Of a stretch of DNA of 64,000 nucleotides, positions 21,538-31,330 are shown one piece after another; position 1 is the first letter of the stretch, and each line of letters begins with the position of its first letter. The stretch spans positions 137,537,608 to 137,601,607 of the forward strand of contig CM043955.1 of NCBI GenBank assembly GCA_014529385.2. Direction: 5' to 3'. The notes beneath the pieces are model-generated. The model did no database searches, was not told where the DNA came from, and worked only from the letters and a program-made list of their open reading frames with translations. This stretch comes from Adiantum capillus-veneris. Lineage: Eukaryota; Streptophyta; Polypodiopsida; Polypodiales; Pteridaceae. The translations under genes and the position numbers were made by a program.

Positions 21538-21826
21538 TGTCACGAGGACGTGGCAACTATTAACTATGTCACGAGGATGTGGCAACTGCTAACCTTAGTT
21601 GTTGGTTTCTTTCCAATAATTTTTACTTTATTTTTGAGACCCTCTTTTTGAAGTTACAAATGGTCGGACATTGTATGACCAATGTGAACGGTAGTTTCAC
21701 CCGCAGATGGGAAGTTGATCAGCACTCGTATTCGTATAGTAAGAGGATGTCTAGGCTCAGTTCAAGATCATGTAGGTCCCCCCGTCGCACTTAGCAAGTT
21801 GGTGGATACTAGGAAGTGAACTCAAT
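21538..21826 (+). repeat. Element C 3' LTR start, with 29-bp terminal duplication
   Basis: The LTR tip TGTCACGAGGAYGTGGC occurs twice in a row (21,538 and 21,567, period 29 bp). The sequence then matches the 5' LTR up to GAACTCAATAA, where similarity stops abruptly. Confidence 0.8.
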
Positions 21827-21976
21827 AACGCTGGCAAATTTTGGGCATTGCTTTTGGGCCAGTTGCTTTTGAGTTTGAAGCTTTTCACTGTAATTTCTTT
21901 TCAGGCCAAGTGCCTTTAAATATGAGGCTAGGGCTCATTCTCTGGCATGCTTCTTGGAGAAGGTACAGAGTCTGGA
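21827..21976 (+). repeat. Unassigned LTR-like segment joined to C 3' LTR
   Basis: This stretch does not match the C 5' LTR. It appears to continue after the solo LTR at 23,099, where an AATAAAG..ACCGAAAGGGGCGCC block typical of C/D LTRs follows, so it is probably part of a recombinant LTR of a related family. Confidence 0.45.
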
Positions 21977-23098
21977 TGTCACGTGCACATCTAACCCTAT
22001 GTAGGTGGACAAGCTACTTCATGACATGGGTTCAGTTCAATTAGCTTAAGAAGTGTTCTGGCACTTTTGTGAGTCTGTTCGCAAACCATGCATGTCCAAA
22101 CACTTAGAATAGATGCATATCCTTTGGTTGCACACAGCATGATCATCAGGTTTCCATCTGAACCCATCAGGAGCATTTTTACAGTGCATGGACCTATTTT
22201 TCCTATTTTAGCCAATTTTCACTTATTATTTTTAAGTGCCTTTTGTTGGGAACTAGGTAGGGCAAATTTACCAAGCATGTATATAAGTAAACCTAGCGCT
22301 AGCACTTTCTGGCAAAAGAGGCAGCGTTTTCAACATTGCAGATCAGCCAGCGTTTTGCATTTGGAGATCCTCTAGCAATAGAAGATAACAGATCAGCCCT
22401 AGCATTCACAGTTTGCATCAGTAGATCAATAGCGTTTTTGCAGATCAACACAGAATTCAGCCTAGCGTTTAGGATCAATAGAGCACCTCAACGTTTTGCA
22501 GATCCATCGCGACAGAACCTCAGTTAGCACCAACGTTTTCAGTTTTCAACATTCAGACACAGTACCACAAGTCCCAAACCTCGCAGATCTCACCTTTCCC
22601 ACAGCAGATCCTCGCCGCACGGTCGGATCCATCGAAGTTTGCAGTTTCAGCCCGGAAAACACAGATTTCAGCATCTGCGTTTTCAGCGCGTCGTCTTCAC
22701 TTTGTCGTCATCGACATAGAGTCAGAATCCAGCAGATAAAGATTTGAAGATTTCAGCCATTAGCGTTTTCAGATTTCAGCCCGTCTCGTCGTCGTCGACA
22801 TCGTCGGCAAGTCCAAGCATTGTAGAGATTTGTGCAATCAATAGTAGACCGCTCTCGCCATAGAGAGTGGGGACTTCGGAGGAGGGTTTGACAACATTCT
22901 GGTGTCGTATTCTTCTCACTCTATCTCTCAGTCTCGATACCTTCATTCACAGTATTCACCACTTTGTTTGTGATCATTTGCACTCTCTCACTAAAGGAAC
23001 GGAAGGCTCTCCCTTCCGTAAGTAAAAGGAACCCTTGAGCACAGTTCGGAGCACTCATCTTGAGCAAAGTTCAACATTCACTTCCGTTGCACCTTACA
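21977..23098 (+). mobile_element. Solo LTR of a B-related family (B2)
   Basis: It begins TGTCACGTGCACATC and ends CCTTACA, with the same overall plan as the B LTR: TATATAA at 22,280-22,286, then at least eight AGCGTTTT/AACGTTTT motifs. No PBS follows and no PPT precedes. Flanks CTGGA and CTGGT agree at four of five positions. This fits a solo LTR left by recombination between two LTRs, sitting inside the recombinant C-type LTR. Confidence 0.7.
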
Positions 23099-23290
23099 CT
23101 GGTACCGGCTTGTACTGTGTTGATGCAATATAAAGAAATACCGAAAGGGGCGCCAAGGTTTGGGGCCAATACTCTCTTGGGTGGAATTCCGCCACTCCGT
23201 GTCGCGTGTCGTCTCTCTCTCTCAGTTCAGTTGTTATTGAAGTGCTAAAAAGTTTATTCAGTTTGTTCTTTTCTATTGGCACGTGGTGCC
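23099..23290 (+). repeat. C/D-type LTR end relic
   Basis: It contains AATATAAAGAAATACCGAAAGGGGCGCC near 23,130, the block conserved in the LTRs of C and D. The right limit is estimated, and no convincing PBS is seen after it. Confidence 0.5.
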
Positions 23291-24130
23291 CGTCTTGTGA
23301 CATCTTCTTTCAGCTCTCATTGCTACATCTACCAGGTTGCCAAAATCCTGTTGGGTGAGAGGTGCATGTCCTACAATAGCACTTTTCAGTTGCTTCCTCA
23401 ATCCCCTACAAAAGTAGTTACCCAATTTCTCCCAGGATTGCAATTGGTTTGCTTGCAACCTATTCATCAGGTTCCTAAATTGATAAGCATAATCTTCCAC
23501 CAACAGTTTCTTTTGTTTGGCCTCCAACCTTTCCTCATCCGGTTCCCTCAATTGTCCACCTAACTAGGACACACAGTTAGCATATAGCATCACAAGTTTA
23601 CCTTGTTGAGACAAAGCCCGAAAATCCTCCTATAATCGCTTCAGGTACTGCAGAGGCAAGAAGCGAGTCTTGAGATCCTCCTCGAACTCCTCCCAACTAA
23701 GCTCAAAAGAGGAATGAAGAGACTCGAGATAAGCCGCCTTGTGAGCCAGTTGATGGCATCACACGTGAGATGCATGGAAGCCAGAGAACTTTGTTATATC
23801 AGACTTTTTAACAACCGCAAAATAGGATGTAAATTGATGCAACCAAAAATAAATGACAATAGCATCCATCTTATCGTCATACTTACTAAAGGTAATCTTC
23901 TTGGGAATGGGTTCGTTGGTTGTCCATGTAGCAATGGTCGCCTCCGCGATGGACTTGGCAAGCCTTTCATAATCCGGCTCCAAAGAAGAGGTATCGGATC
24001 GCACCGTCAAAGTGATGATGAGATCATGCATGGTTTCCCTTTCCTGCCCCGTACCTCCTTCTCGGATAGCCAATCCCATTCTTTGCAAATATCCTATTTA
24101 GAGCTGCAAGGTAGAAATTGTTTGTAGAAC
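23273..24130 (-). pseudogene. Ty3 gag remnant related to the gag of element B
   Basis: Read on the minus strand this gives KITFSKYDDKMDAIVIYFWLHQF, then LSWEEFEEDLKTRFLP and REPDEERLEAKQKKLLVEDYAYQFRNL. It is a Retrotrans_gag capsid close to the B gag (KYDGKMDATVIHSWLHQF). Stops and frameshifts break it at several places. No LTR, PBS or pol is attached. Confidence 0.75.
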
Positions 24131-24322
24131 TTTTGAGTTGCTTCTATCCTTCCAAGATCTTAAGAAGCCACCAATTACTGCCCTTTCCTGCCCCATACCT
24201 CCTTCTCAGATAGCCAATCCCATTCTTTGCAAATATCCTATTTAGAGCTGCAAGGTAGAAATTGTTTGTAGAACTTTTGAGTTGCTTCTATCCTGCCAAG
24301 ATCTTAAGAAGCCACCAACTAC
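24037..24322. repeat. 144-bp tandem duplication
   Basis: A segment starting CCCTTTCCTGCCCC at 24,037 recurs at 24,181 with only a few changes, through ..AAGAAGCCACCAA. It duplicates the start of the minus-strand gag remnant. Confidence 0.85.
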
Positions 24323-24404
24323 TCACCCTATCTTTGAGATACATAGCCACATGTCATAACTTGGACTTCTCCGAGAAGATACCTTTGGCAAAAGCAACCT
24401 CTAA

Positions 24405-24671
24405 TTACCGAATCAAAGAGAGAGCTTTAGAGACAGCTCTCTCACCATTGTGATTATCAAACTTGACATTTATAACCACTTCCAGCAAGTGGCCGAAAGA
24501 AAACAATGAACTAATGATCTTTGCATACTTGAATGATTTTAATACTTCAAACACAACTGGAAATAACTGACCAAGCACTTTGTTTAGCTGTAAGCTCACC
24601 ATCAAAGACTTGCGCCCTCCCAATTCATCCACCTGAGCATTGATGCTCTTTAGTGCAAACTTAAGGACCAC
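24405..24671 (-). other. Unidentified 88-codon open frame
   Basis: The frame MVLKFALKSINAQVDELGG..KVLGQLFPVVFEVLKSFKYAKII looks protein-like in composition, and the frame stays open ~10 codons upstream. I recognise no family. It lies upstream of the gag remnant on the same strand, so it may be part of that element's 5' region or a host exon relic. A second short protein-like frame, on the opposite strand near 24,720-24,840 (REAIQMQAANILMNRYTMGSPDLL), is equally unassigned. Confidence 0.25.
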
Positions 24672-24841
24672 TGATGGACAATTTGCTTGATGGTGGGAGA
24701 CGGACAGTCTAGTTCTACAAGAAAGAGCATAGAGAGGCTATTCAAATGCAGGCTGCGAACATTCTCATGAATCGCTATACCATGGGCTCTCCTGACTTAC
24801 TTGGGTGGCGAAGTGGTTTTAGCATGTCCATAAAAGAAAGC

Positions 24842-25431
24842 ATCAATTAGAACAATTTACACAACAAAAAGGTAGGTGTTGAGACGTACCTCACCATAAA
24901 CAATAGGGAAGGATTAACACTCATCAACTAGTCTCGACTTTCAACTAGGACAAAAAACTTTGCAATGCAAAGTTAGCATCTCCATCTAATATAGTTGTTG
25001 CTTACACCTAAATGAATCCCGAAATATAACCACATCAGCTCCATCACCTATTGCATCAATAAATAGCATAACATCCCCACCAATGTCTCGACACTCAACG
25101 ATAATAAATCCCACTACCACACAAAGCAATAAAAAGAAAAAGGAGTACAAAAAACGGTACGTGATAGGAAACACACACCACATCAGATAGAAAGATGTAA
25201 TATCAGATGTTCAAAAACTTCAAAATTTGAGATCAGCATATTAGACGATTGTAACATATAAATCAAACTTCAAGATGGACATTGGTATCTGTAATACAAG
25301 TCGTGAGGATAGCTCACCAAATCATCAAGCCATGTAGTAGAAACATTCAAACAACTTAATCTCACATAAGAGAAATCATAACGACTGTATCAAGCATCCA
25401 AAAAAATTAGTGCGCCTACAAATACACTTCA
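24842..25431. other. No recognisable gene
   Basis: This is AT-rich sequence with no element end, repeat or convincing frame that I can identify. If the HP30-like gene is intact it would be intron. Confidence 0.5.
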
Positions 25432-25464
25432 TCAAAAAATATCAAAAGCTTGAGAAAAAGGGAC

Positions 25465-25752
25465 CTGGGCTTGTTGAAAGGAAGCCATAGCTTCAGGGCT
25501 GAGACCCTGAGTAGGGGTGGGAAATGCAGTGCGCATGTCACGGGTAAGAACGCCCATGAGGGCTCCGAGCGCAGCTCCCTGGGTACCATTTATAGCGGTG
25601 GTGAGGGCGATCTCTACGGGGGCCGACTGCTGTCGAAGCCACGCATTAAGCTCGTTGCCTTGCGCTAGAGACTTCAGCCTCCCCTGCAACTCTTTCCATC
25701 TTTGCTGCAGAGATGGGCGTGTCGAAGACGATAGAGTTGCCTCTTCAACCAT
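25465..25752 (-). CDS. Exon 1 of an HP30/Tric-like Tim17/22/23-family gene (chloroplast/mitochondrial envelope)
   Basis: Ninety-six codons from a well-placed ATG (GAAATGG context) resemble the N-terminus of plant HP30/Tric proteins. The shared pattern is an amphipathic start (LQQRWKELQGRLKSL), W-L-x-x-QSAPVE, then QGAALGALMG at the start of the first Tim17-type membrane segment, then PTP..LSPEAMASFQQAQ. These membrane proteins act in protein or tRNA import at the organelle envelope. After the CAG ending the QAQ motif a GT follows (minus strand, 25,464-25,463), a plausible phase-0 splice donor. Beyond it the frame continues only nine codons with unrelated residues before a stop. I found no later exons to the left, so they lie beyond a transposon-filled intron outside the window or are lost. 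The family assignment is from memory of conserved motifs. Confidence 0.72.
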
Positions 25753-25975
25753 TTCTTCCTTCCTTCCTGTCTACAGGTGGCTGGTTAGCGAGAGGATTAA
25801 AATTTGAAAGCTCAGTGGCAACACGGACATCCTTTATTGTGGAATCTCACATGATTCTTCTGTTTTCAATCGGCCAATTTAAATTTCAAAGGCAATTTTT
25901 TGGCCTGCCATGCTGAAAAGCTAAGTTAGAACTGCGTCGAATTATGGGTCACCAAAGTGGTGCCCTTTCAATGGG

Positions 25976-25981
<6 letters not shown>

Positions 25982-26008
<27 letters not shown>
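25982..26008. repeat. (CT)n microsatellite
   Basis: About 13 CT units. Confidence 0.97.
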
Positions 26009-26098
26009 CACCTTTTTTTGGGTGTGTTGGCAGGTTGGCGAGTTCCTGGGCGACGGCGAGATATCTCACACATTGTGCGACGAGAGATCGCAGGAAGT

Positions 26099-26100
<2 letters not shown>

Positions 26101-26150
<50 letters not shown>
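26101..26150. repeat. (CT)19(GT)6 compound microsatellite
   Basis: Nineteen CT units pass directly into six GT units. Confidence 0.97.
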
Positions 26151-26358
26151 AAATGGGCAGTTTATGGAGGTGATAAAGCCATCATCCAAGAATTTCGAGA
26201 CCCAAAATTAGCTCTCTCCACAGCTGACCCTCCCTAGGTTTTTTGTTTTCCCCATTTTCCTTTCTTCTTTACCCTCCCAATGGATTTTTAATCCTTAATT
26301 AATATGTATGGTCATCATCATCCTCTACTTAGTCAAAACCGTTGTAATGTTTGTTTTT

Positions 26359-26391
26359 GGTCCCATGGGTCATGTCTGACCTCCGTGGACG

Positions 26392-26449
<58 letters not shown>
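26359..26449 (+). repeat. LINE 3' tail relic ending in (CT)26
   Basis: GGTCCCATGGGTCATGTCTGACCTCC...GGACGATAATA followed by (CT)n closely matches the 3' end of LINE copy 1 (37,471-37,572). It is a leftover LINE tail, and LINE copy 1 begins right after its CT tract. Confidence 0.75.
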
Positions 26450-26452
<3 letters not shown>

Positions 26453-26463
26453 CGCATGTATTA

Positions 26464-28957
26464 AGAAGAATGGATGATTCATACATGTATAATCAAAGTT
26501 CTAATGATGCAAAAGAATTGGATCACTATGGAAAGTCACTTCTATATATGTGCAATAGTATCAGAATGTTCATTGCAAATGGTGTATCTTTATGGCAAGG
26601 CACCAATGACTTTACATGTAAAAAGCACAATGGTGATAGTGTGATCGACTATATGTTGTTTTCGGAAGCCACTCTAGAATGCATACAAAGCTTTACACTT
26701 AGTGAATGAAATCCGGAATCGGATCACAGGATGCTATGTATTGACCTCAAGTGTGGTAAAAGACCCGAGCATGTAGCCTCCAATCATGATGTGAATCATT
26801 CGTACCTACGTTTAGACTTCAAACGAGCACTTATATATGTTGATATGGTGGACCAAATGTTAAGCATGACAGAGCATCAAGAAAGCCCAACATTAGAATG
26901 CAAGTGGAAAGTTTTCAAAGAAGTTATTTGCTCTTGTGCGAGGGAATGCTTTTCGGTGAAACACATGTTTTGCAAAAGATCTAAGAAGGGTAGCACCAAG
27001 AAGAAATGGTTCGACATGGAAAGTAGTCAAGCCCAAAAACACTTGCTAAGGTTGGATGCAAGCAAAGACAAAGAAGGTTACTTGGAACATTCACACACAT
27101 ACAAAGCACTTGTTCAAAAAAAAAGAGGACAATGTGGGAAGTCAAAAAACAACTTCTTTTACGCAAGAGAAAGCACATGCATGTGGCAAGTTTTGGCAAA
27201 ATCTAAAAGGCAAGCGTGTTGAGAGCTTTGGTGACTTGACTCTTGAGGATATGTATACACATTGCAAGAACCTCTATGAGCAAACCAATGTTGATAAGAT
27301 GGAGTGTTGTAGCTCCCTTCCGTTTATGCCTTCCTTCTTTACCATTGAAGATGTATGTTGCGCGCTTGAGAAACTTGCTACCCGCAAGGCAAGGGACATT
27401 CAAGGTGTCAAGGTTGAAATGATTAAATGGACAAGCAAGAAAACACGATATTGGATATGCGATATGTTTAACCTTGCACTTCAGGATGGCATGCCTCATG
27501 ATTGGAGTGAAAATTGGATCAAACCTTTGCACAAAGGAGGAGATGTAAACAATGTGAACAACTATCGCACTATAATGGTTGGTTCTTTGATGGAAAAATT
27601 ATTTGGACGTATCATGGAGATGAAGATAAGTGAATGGGCTGAAAAGAACGGCAAATGTGCACTAGGCCAAGCAGGTTTTCAAAAGCATCATAGCACTATT
27701 GATCACCTTATCACTCTTCAAATTCTTATGGAAGCGTCTCGATTGAAAGGAAAAAAGTTGTATTGTTGCTTTGTGGGTTTCAAGAAAACTTTTGACATGG
27801 TACCGCGAGGAAATCTTTGGAGACGTATGCAAAGCCTTCAAGTGCTGAGAGAATTTATGCATGTAGTCTTTCGCATCTACCAAAAAGTGATATGTCGACT
27901 ACGTATGGGAGATGGAATTTCAGAATTTTTTGCAAGCACCATTGGTGTCAAACAAGGATGCCCACTTTGCCCAGCCCTCTTTGGGCTACTCATTGATGAA
28001 TTGGAATGCATGGTTCTTGATTTTATGCAACAAGAAGACATAGAAGAGGTTAAGATTGAAAATGCGGTGATCATGCTTTTGCTTTATGCCGATGATGTAG
28101 TGCTCTTGGCACATACCTTAGAAGATGCACAAAAGCTTATGAGTGTCTTGGAATGCTTTTGCCTACATAGCGGGCTGATCGTGAATGGATCCAAAACCAA
28201 GGTTATGCTTGTAAAGACCCTCGATGATGAAAATCCGTGCATTGTATACAACAATGAGCAACTTGAAGTGGTAGATAGCTTCAAGTACCTTGGCCTTGAG
28301 GTTCCATCCAATCATAGATGGAAGGATTGCGTAATGCATCACTTGGAAGCCGGAAAGAGGGCTTATTATGCATTTGAGAACATGTGCAATGCTGGAGAGA
28401 TCAAGTGTTGGGCTCTCAAAAAGATCCTCTTTGACACATTGGTGACACCGGTGCTTCTTTATGGAGTGGATGTATGGGGTGGTAGCATCGGGAAGTCTAC
28501 TTGGAAAGAGTTTGAGAATGTCCAAAAGCGTTTTCTCACCAACTTTCTCCAAGTCAAGACACAAACACCCTACATGCTCTTACTTCTTGAGTCTGGATCG
28601 CTTCCCATTGAGGTATTGGGCATGCAAAGGGTTGTGGAGTACATGCTTAAGACACAACGTAGCCCTTTGTATCGACTTCCTAGAATCGCATATGAAGCAA
28701 ATCCAAAGGTCCAAAAGACATGCAAGAGCAAAATACTAAGTTCGGGGTGGATGCTTGACATCAAGAAATGGTTTGGAAAATGGGATGCATGTCACTTGGT
28801 CAAGGACGCGTCAATCAGCTCCCAAGTTAATGAGGCCTTCTTACAACGCCAATGTATCACGGCTTGGGAGAAATCAGGAGATTCTCGCTTCAACCATTAC
28901 ACCACACACATTGCCCCAAACTACAAATCTCTCTTCTTCTCTGAACGCGATAACTGA
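26464..28957 (+). pseudogene. LINE ORF2: endonuclease C-terminus and reverse transcriptase
   Basis: The first frame (to 27,222) carries the end of the APE-type endonuclease, with DYMLFSEATLE and the SDHRML motif; a TGA at 26,707 replaces a probable Trp. A frameshift near 27,110 leads into a 1.85-kb frame with RT: KARDIQGVKVEMIKW, WIKPLHKGGDVNNVNNYRTI, QAGFQKHHSTIDHLITL, IGVKQGCPLCPALF and LLLYADDVVLLAH. In motif A the usual F-[IV]-D-F reads FVGFKKTFD, so the catalytic Asp is lost as well. This protein would nick the target and copy LINE RNA at the nick. The domain order is that of L1/I-type plant LINEs. Confidence 0.9.
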
Positions 28958-29041
28958 ATCCCTACATCCTTGAGCCCATCCCATTGAGTGCGATACGCAC
29001 CATTGCCTCCATTCGTCTTAGCTCCCATTCTCTACGCTGTG

Positions 29042-30912
29042 TGTCATAATAATCAATATCTAATTCTCCTAAATGATTTTCTCATGTTAAACTGATCATT
29101 TAATATGGGGAAGTGCCAGGGGAAAAAAAGCTAGAATATTGGTTAAGTTAGCAGACCGGCCACAGTAGGGATCCAAAGTTGGGAAAATAGGGATCCAAAG
29201 GGGGGGCCATCTGTAAAAGATCCATGTGCAACAATGGGCTTAAAAGACCCTAAGGTTAAGCCCATTAAGTCTTCCAAAATGCTAAGGTTCCAAAATTCAA
29301 AGGTTGTGTCCAAAGGTCAACTTTAGGGAAAATTGGATGCTTTGTGTGTGTCCCAAAAGTCTTTGTCAAGCACTACATAGGAGGGGGCGAGCCCAAGAAG
29401 TAGGGGATGAGAGAGAAACTCATACACACACACACAAGCTCCCTTTGTACACAAGGGGAAAGAGGGACACCTGTCAACTCCCTAGCCCAGATGCCCACAA
29501 GGTGTACTCAAATCCTATTGGATGGCCTTGGAGGTGGACCAATGAGAATTAGGCTAGATTAAATCTAGTTTAATTAATTTAAAAACACTTAATAAGAGAA
29601 CCAATAAGAATTAAGCTCTTTAGAAGACTATTGGACAGTCTCCCAAGGGGATCAATGAGCATTCAACAGCCCAATGGCTTGCCTGATTCCTATTGGCCAG
29701 GAGGCAAAGGGGTCCAATGAGAGTTTAGTTGAATTATTAAATTACCTAAAGCTCTCACAAAAGGGGAAAGGGGGACACATGTAAGAAGGCTATCACTTAT
29801 GCTGCTTAATTGTCATTGGCTAAGCCTGGGAGGTTCAATAGGATGCTAGCATGAGTAATTATCAAGGGGGGTCGACCAAGAGAGAGAGGGGGCTGGATTT
29901 TGCAAGGCATTATTGAAACACACACTCACACAATCCATGTGTGAAGAAAAGAAGACTCTCTCTCCTTCTCAAGCTTTAATGGAAAGCTTATCACCTACTC
30001 CAAGCTTGTGAGAAGGGAGGCCTACACCAACAACTCTTGGCTTTGTGATGCAAATCCAACCAAGAGCCAAGCTTCAATGCATGCTCATCTCCTCTACCAT
30101 GATAATTACTAAGCTATGTTGAAGATGATGAAACAGGAAACAGAAGGAAGACAGCAACTCAGAGTAGGAAGAAGATGGAGAAGGAGAAGACACAGAGCTT
30201 GTGTACGAGATCTCTGTAGTCTCTCTCTCTGTATTAGAATAATAATTTGTACAAACTCAGAGCTACAAAGCTTATATGAAACCCTAAGAGATAAGGTGTC
30301 CTTTCACACCAGATGTCCAGGGGGAAAAACCCAGTGGGAGAAAAGTGCCCCTGGTGAAGCGCGTATACACACTAACACTACTACATGTCTACAAGCTAAG
30401 CTATGCTAATATGAGTGATTATGTGAGGAGATGTACATCTTTCTCGTAAGAATACTCCTTCTTCCTCTCAATCTACTCTCATACCCCGCTTGCTCTCGCT
30501 ATCTTCGAAGGTGTGTGAGGTCTTGGGTCTGAGACCGTGAGGGAATTGATGTTGTGCTTGATAAGTGTTTTGCATAGTGCATGAAGTTTCCATCTTCATT
30601 GCACTAGCTTGTATTGAAGGAACACAAGAAATTGTATTGTAAAATGTCCCTCTTGATGGGAGAAACCATAATACAAAGCCTTTTGGAGGGGGGACCGGCT
30701 CCATGCAAATCCGGTCCTCAAATGTTGTCAATTGCTTAATTTTTCTCTCTTCTGAAGTATTGTTCATGCTATCTAACTAGGTGTTATGCTTTTTGTTGCT
30801 CTCTCCACCAAGCACTCTTGTTATTCTCATTAGGAAGTTATTCTAATGAAATGCTCACTATGTTCATGTTATTTTCCGCTACACACAAGTTACTAGACCA
30901 TTAAATGTTACA
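29042..30912 (+). repeat. F1-a 5' LTR
   Basis: It is almost identical to 35,602-37,187 apart from the inserted solo LTR and scattered substitutions. It ends AATGTTACA and is followed by the PBS TTGGTATCAGAGC at 30,913-30,925. Confidence 0.93.
30117..30393 (-). mobile_element. Copia-type solo LTR (277 bp), TSD AGCTA
   Basis: It begins TGTTGAAGATG, ends ATGTCTACA and is flanked by AGCTA on both sides (30,112-30,116 and 30,394-30,398). The F1-a 3' LTR has the uninterrupted CTAAGCTAAGCTATG (near 36,667), which is an exact empty site. Its end (ACACACTAACACTACTACATG) and an inner GGGGGAAAAACCC..GGGAGAAAAGTGCCCC block parallel the Copia LTR at 43,477. The orientation call rests on that resemblance. 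Confidence 0.88.
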
Positions 30913-31330
30913 TTGGTATCAGAGCACAAGGTTTCTCTTTTCTTGCTCAAGAAGGGAGGTCCTCAAGCAAGCTATAAATGGTTGGTACTATTAATTGCAT
31001 GTGAGTAAGTAGAATAAGGATTTTTCAGCCTTGCAGTGTGCCTGCCTTTGTGCAGTTAACGGGGCATCACCATCGAGAGCTATGGTCTTAATAGTGGAGT
31101 CCTACAAGGCTTGCCTACGGCTTAACCACTATTGAGCTCTTAGAAGCTTTGATAGGAGCCGGTGCTGTTTTGGTGTTGAACGACTCTCTCTTCTATTCCT
31201 TGCAATTAATTGTATTCGAGCCACGGGTACAGTAACTTGAGTGCTTTTTCTAAAGGGGTAAAGAGGAGTAGCAACTAGGGCTTGCAGTGCCAAAGTACAC
31301 CTAAAAAGTTTACACCTAAAAGTTGTTAGA

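Larger units (their letters stand above)
2158..21826 (+). mobile_element. Ty3 element C, internally deleted and repeatedly invaded
   Basis: Element C starts with TGTCACGAGGACGTGG at 2,158, and the same start recurs at 21,538 directly after a polypurine tract. Its 5' LTR runs 2,158-2,796 plus 12,405-13,216, split at a TTAA by the DNA transposon described below. The body consists of a PBS-like site, gag, the start of protease and then only the last codons of integrase, followed by the 3' LTR. Element B sits in gag. The gag protein is a clear relative of the gag of element D, so C and D are sister families. The 3' LTR stops matching the 5' LTR at 21,826, so the true right end is uncertain (possibly near 23,290). 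Confidence 0.8.
25753..26340 (-). promoter_or_regulatory. Presumed 5' UTR and promoter of the HP30-like gene, with two (CT)n tracts
   Basis: This is non-transposon sequence directly upstream of the ATG. On the gene strand it holds (GA)n tracts (from 25,982-26,008 and 26,101-26,138 of the plus strand) and a short (AC)n run. GA-rich tracts are common in plant 5' UTRs and promoters and can bind BPC-type GAGA factors. No clear TATA box was identified. Confidence 0.45.

Noticed and set aside
25944-26237. Frames rich in LSLSLS / RERERE over CT repeats (also at 55,426-55,617 and 50,463-50,737)
   Set aside because: These are translations of microsatellites.
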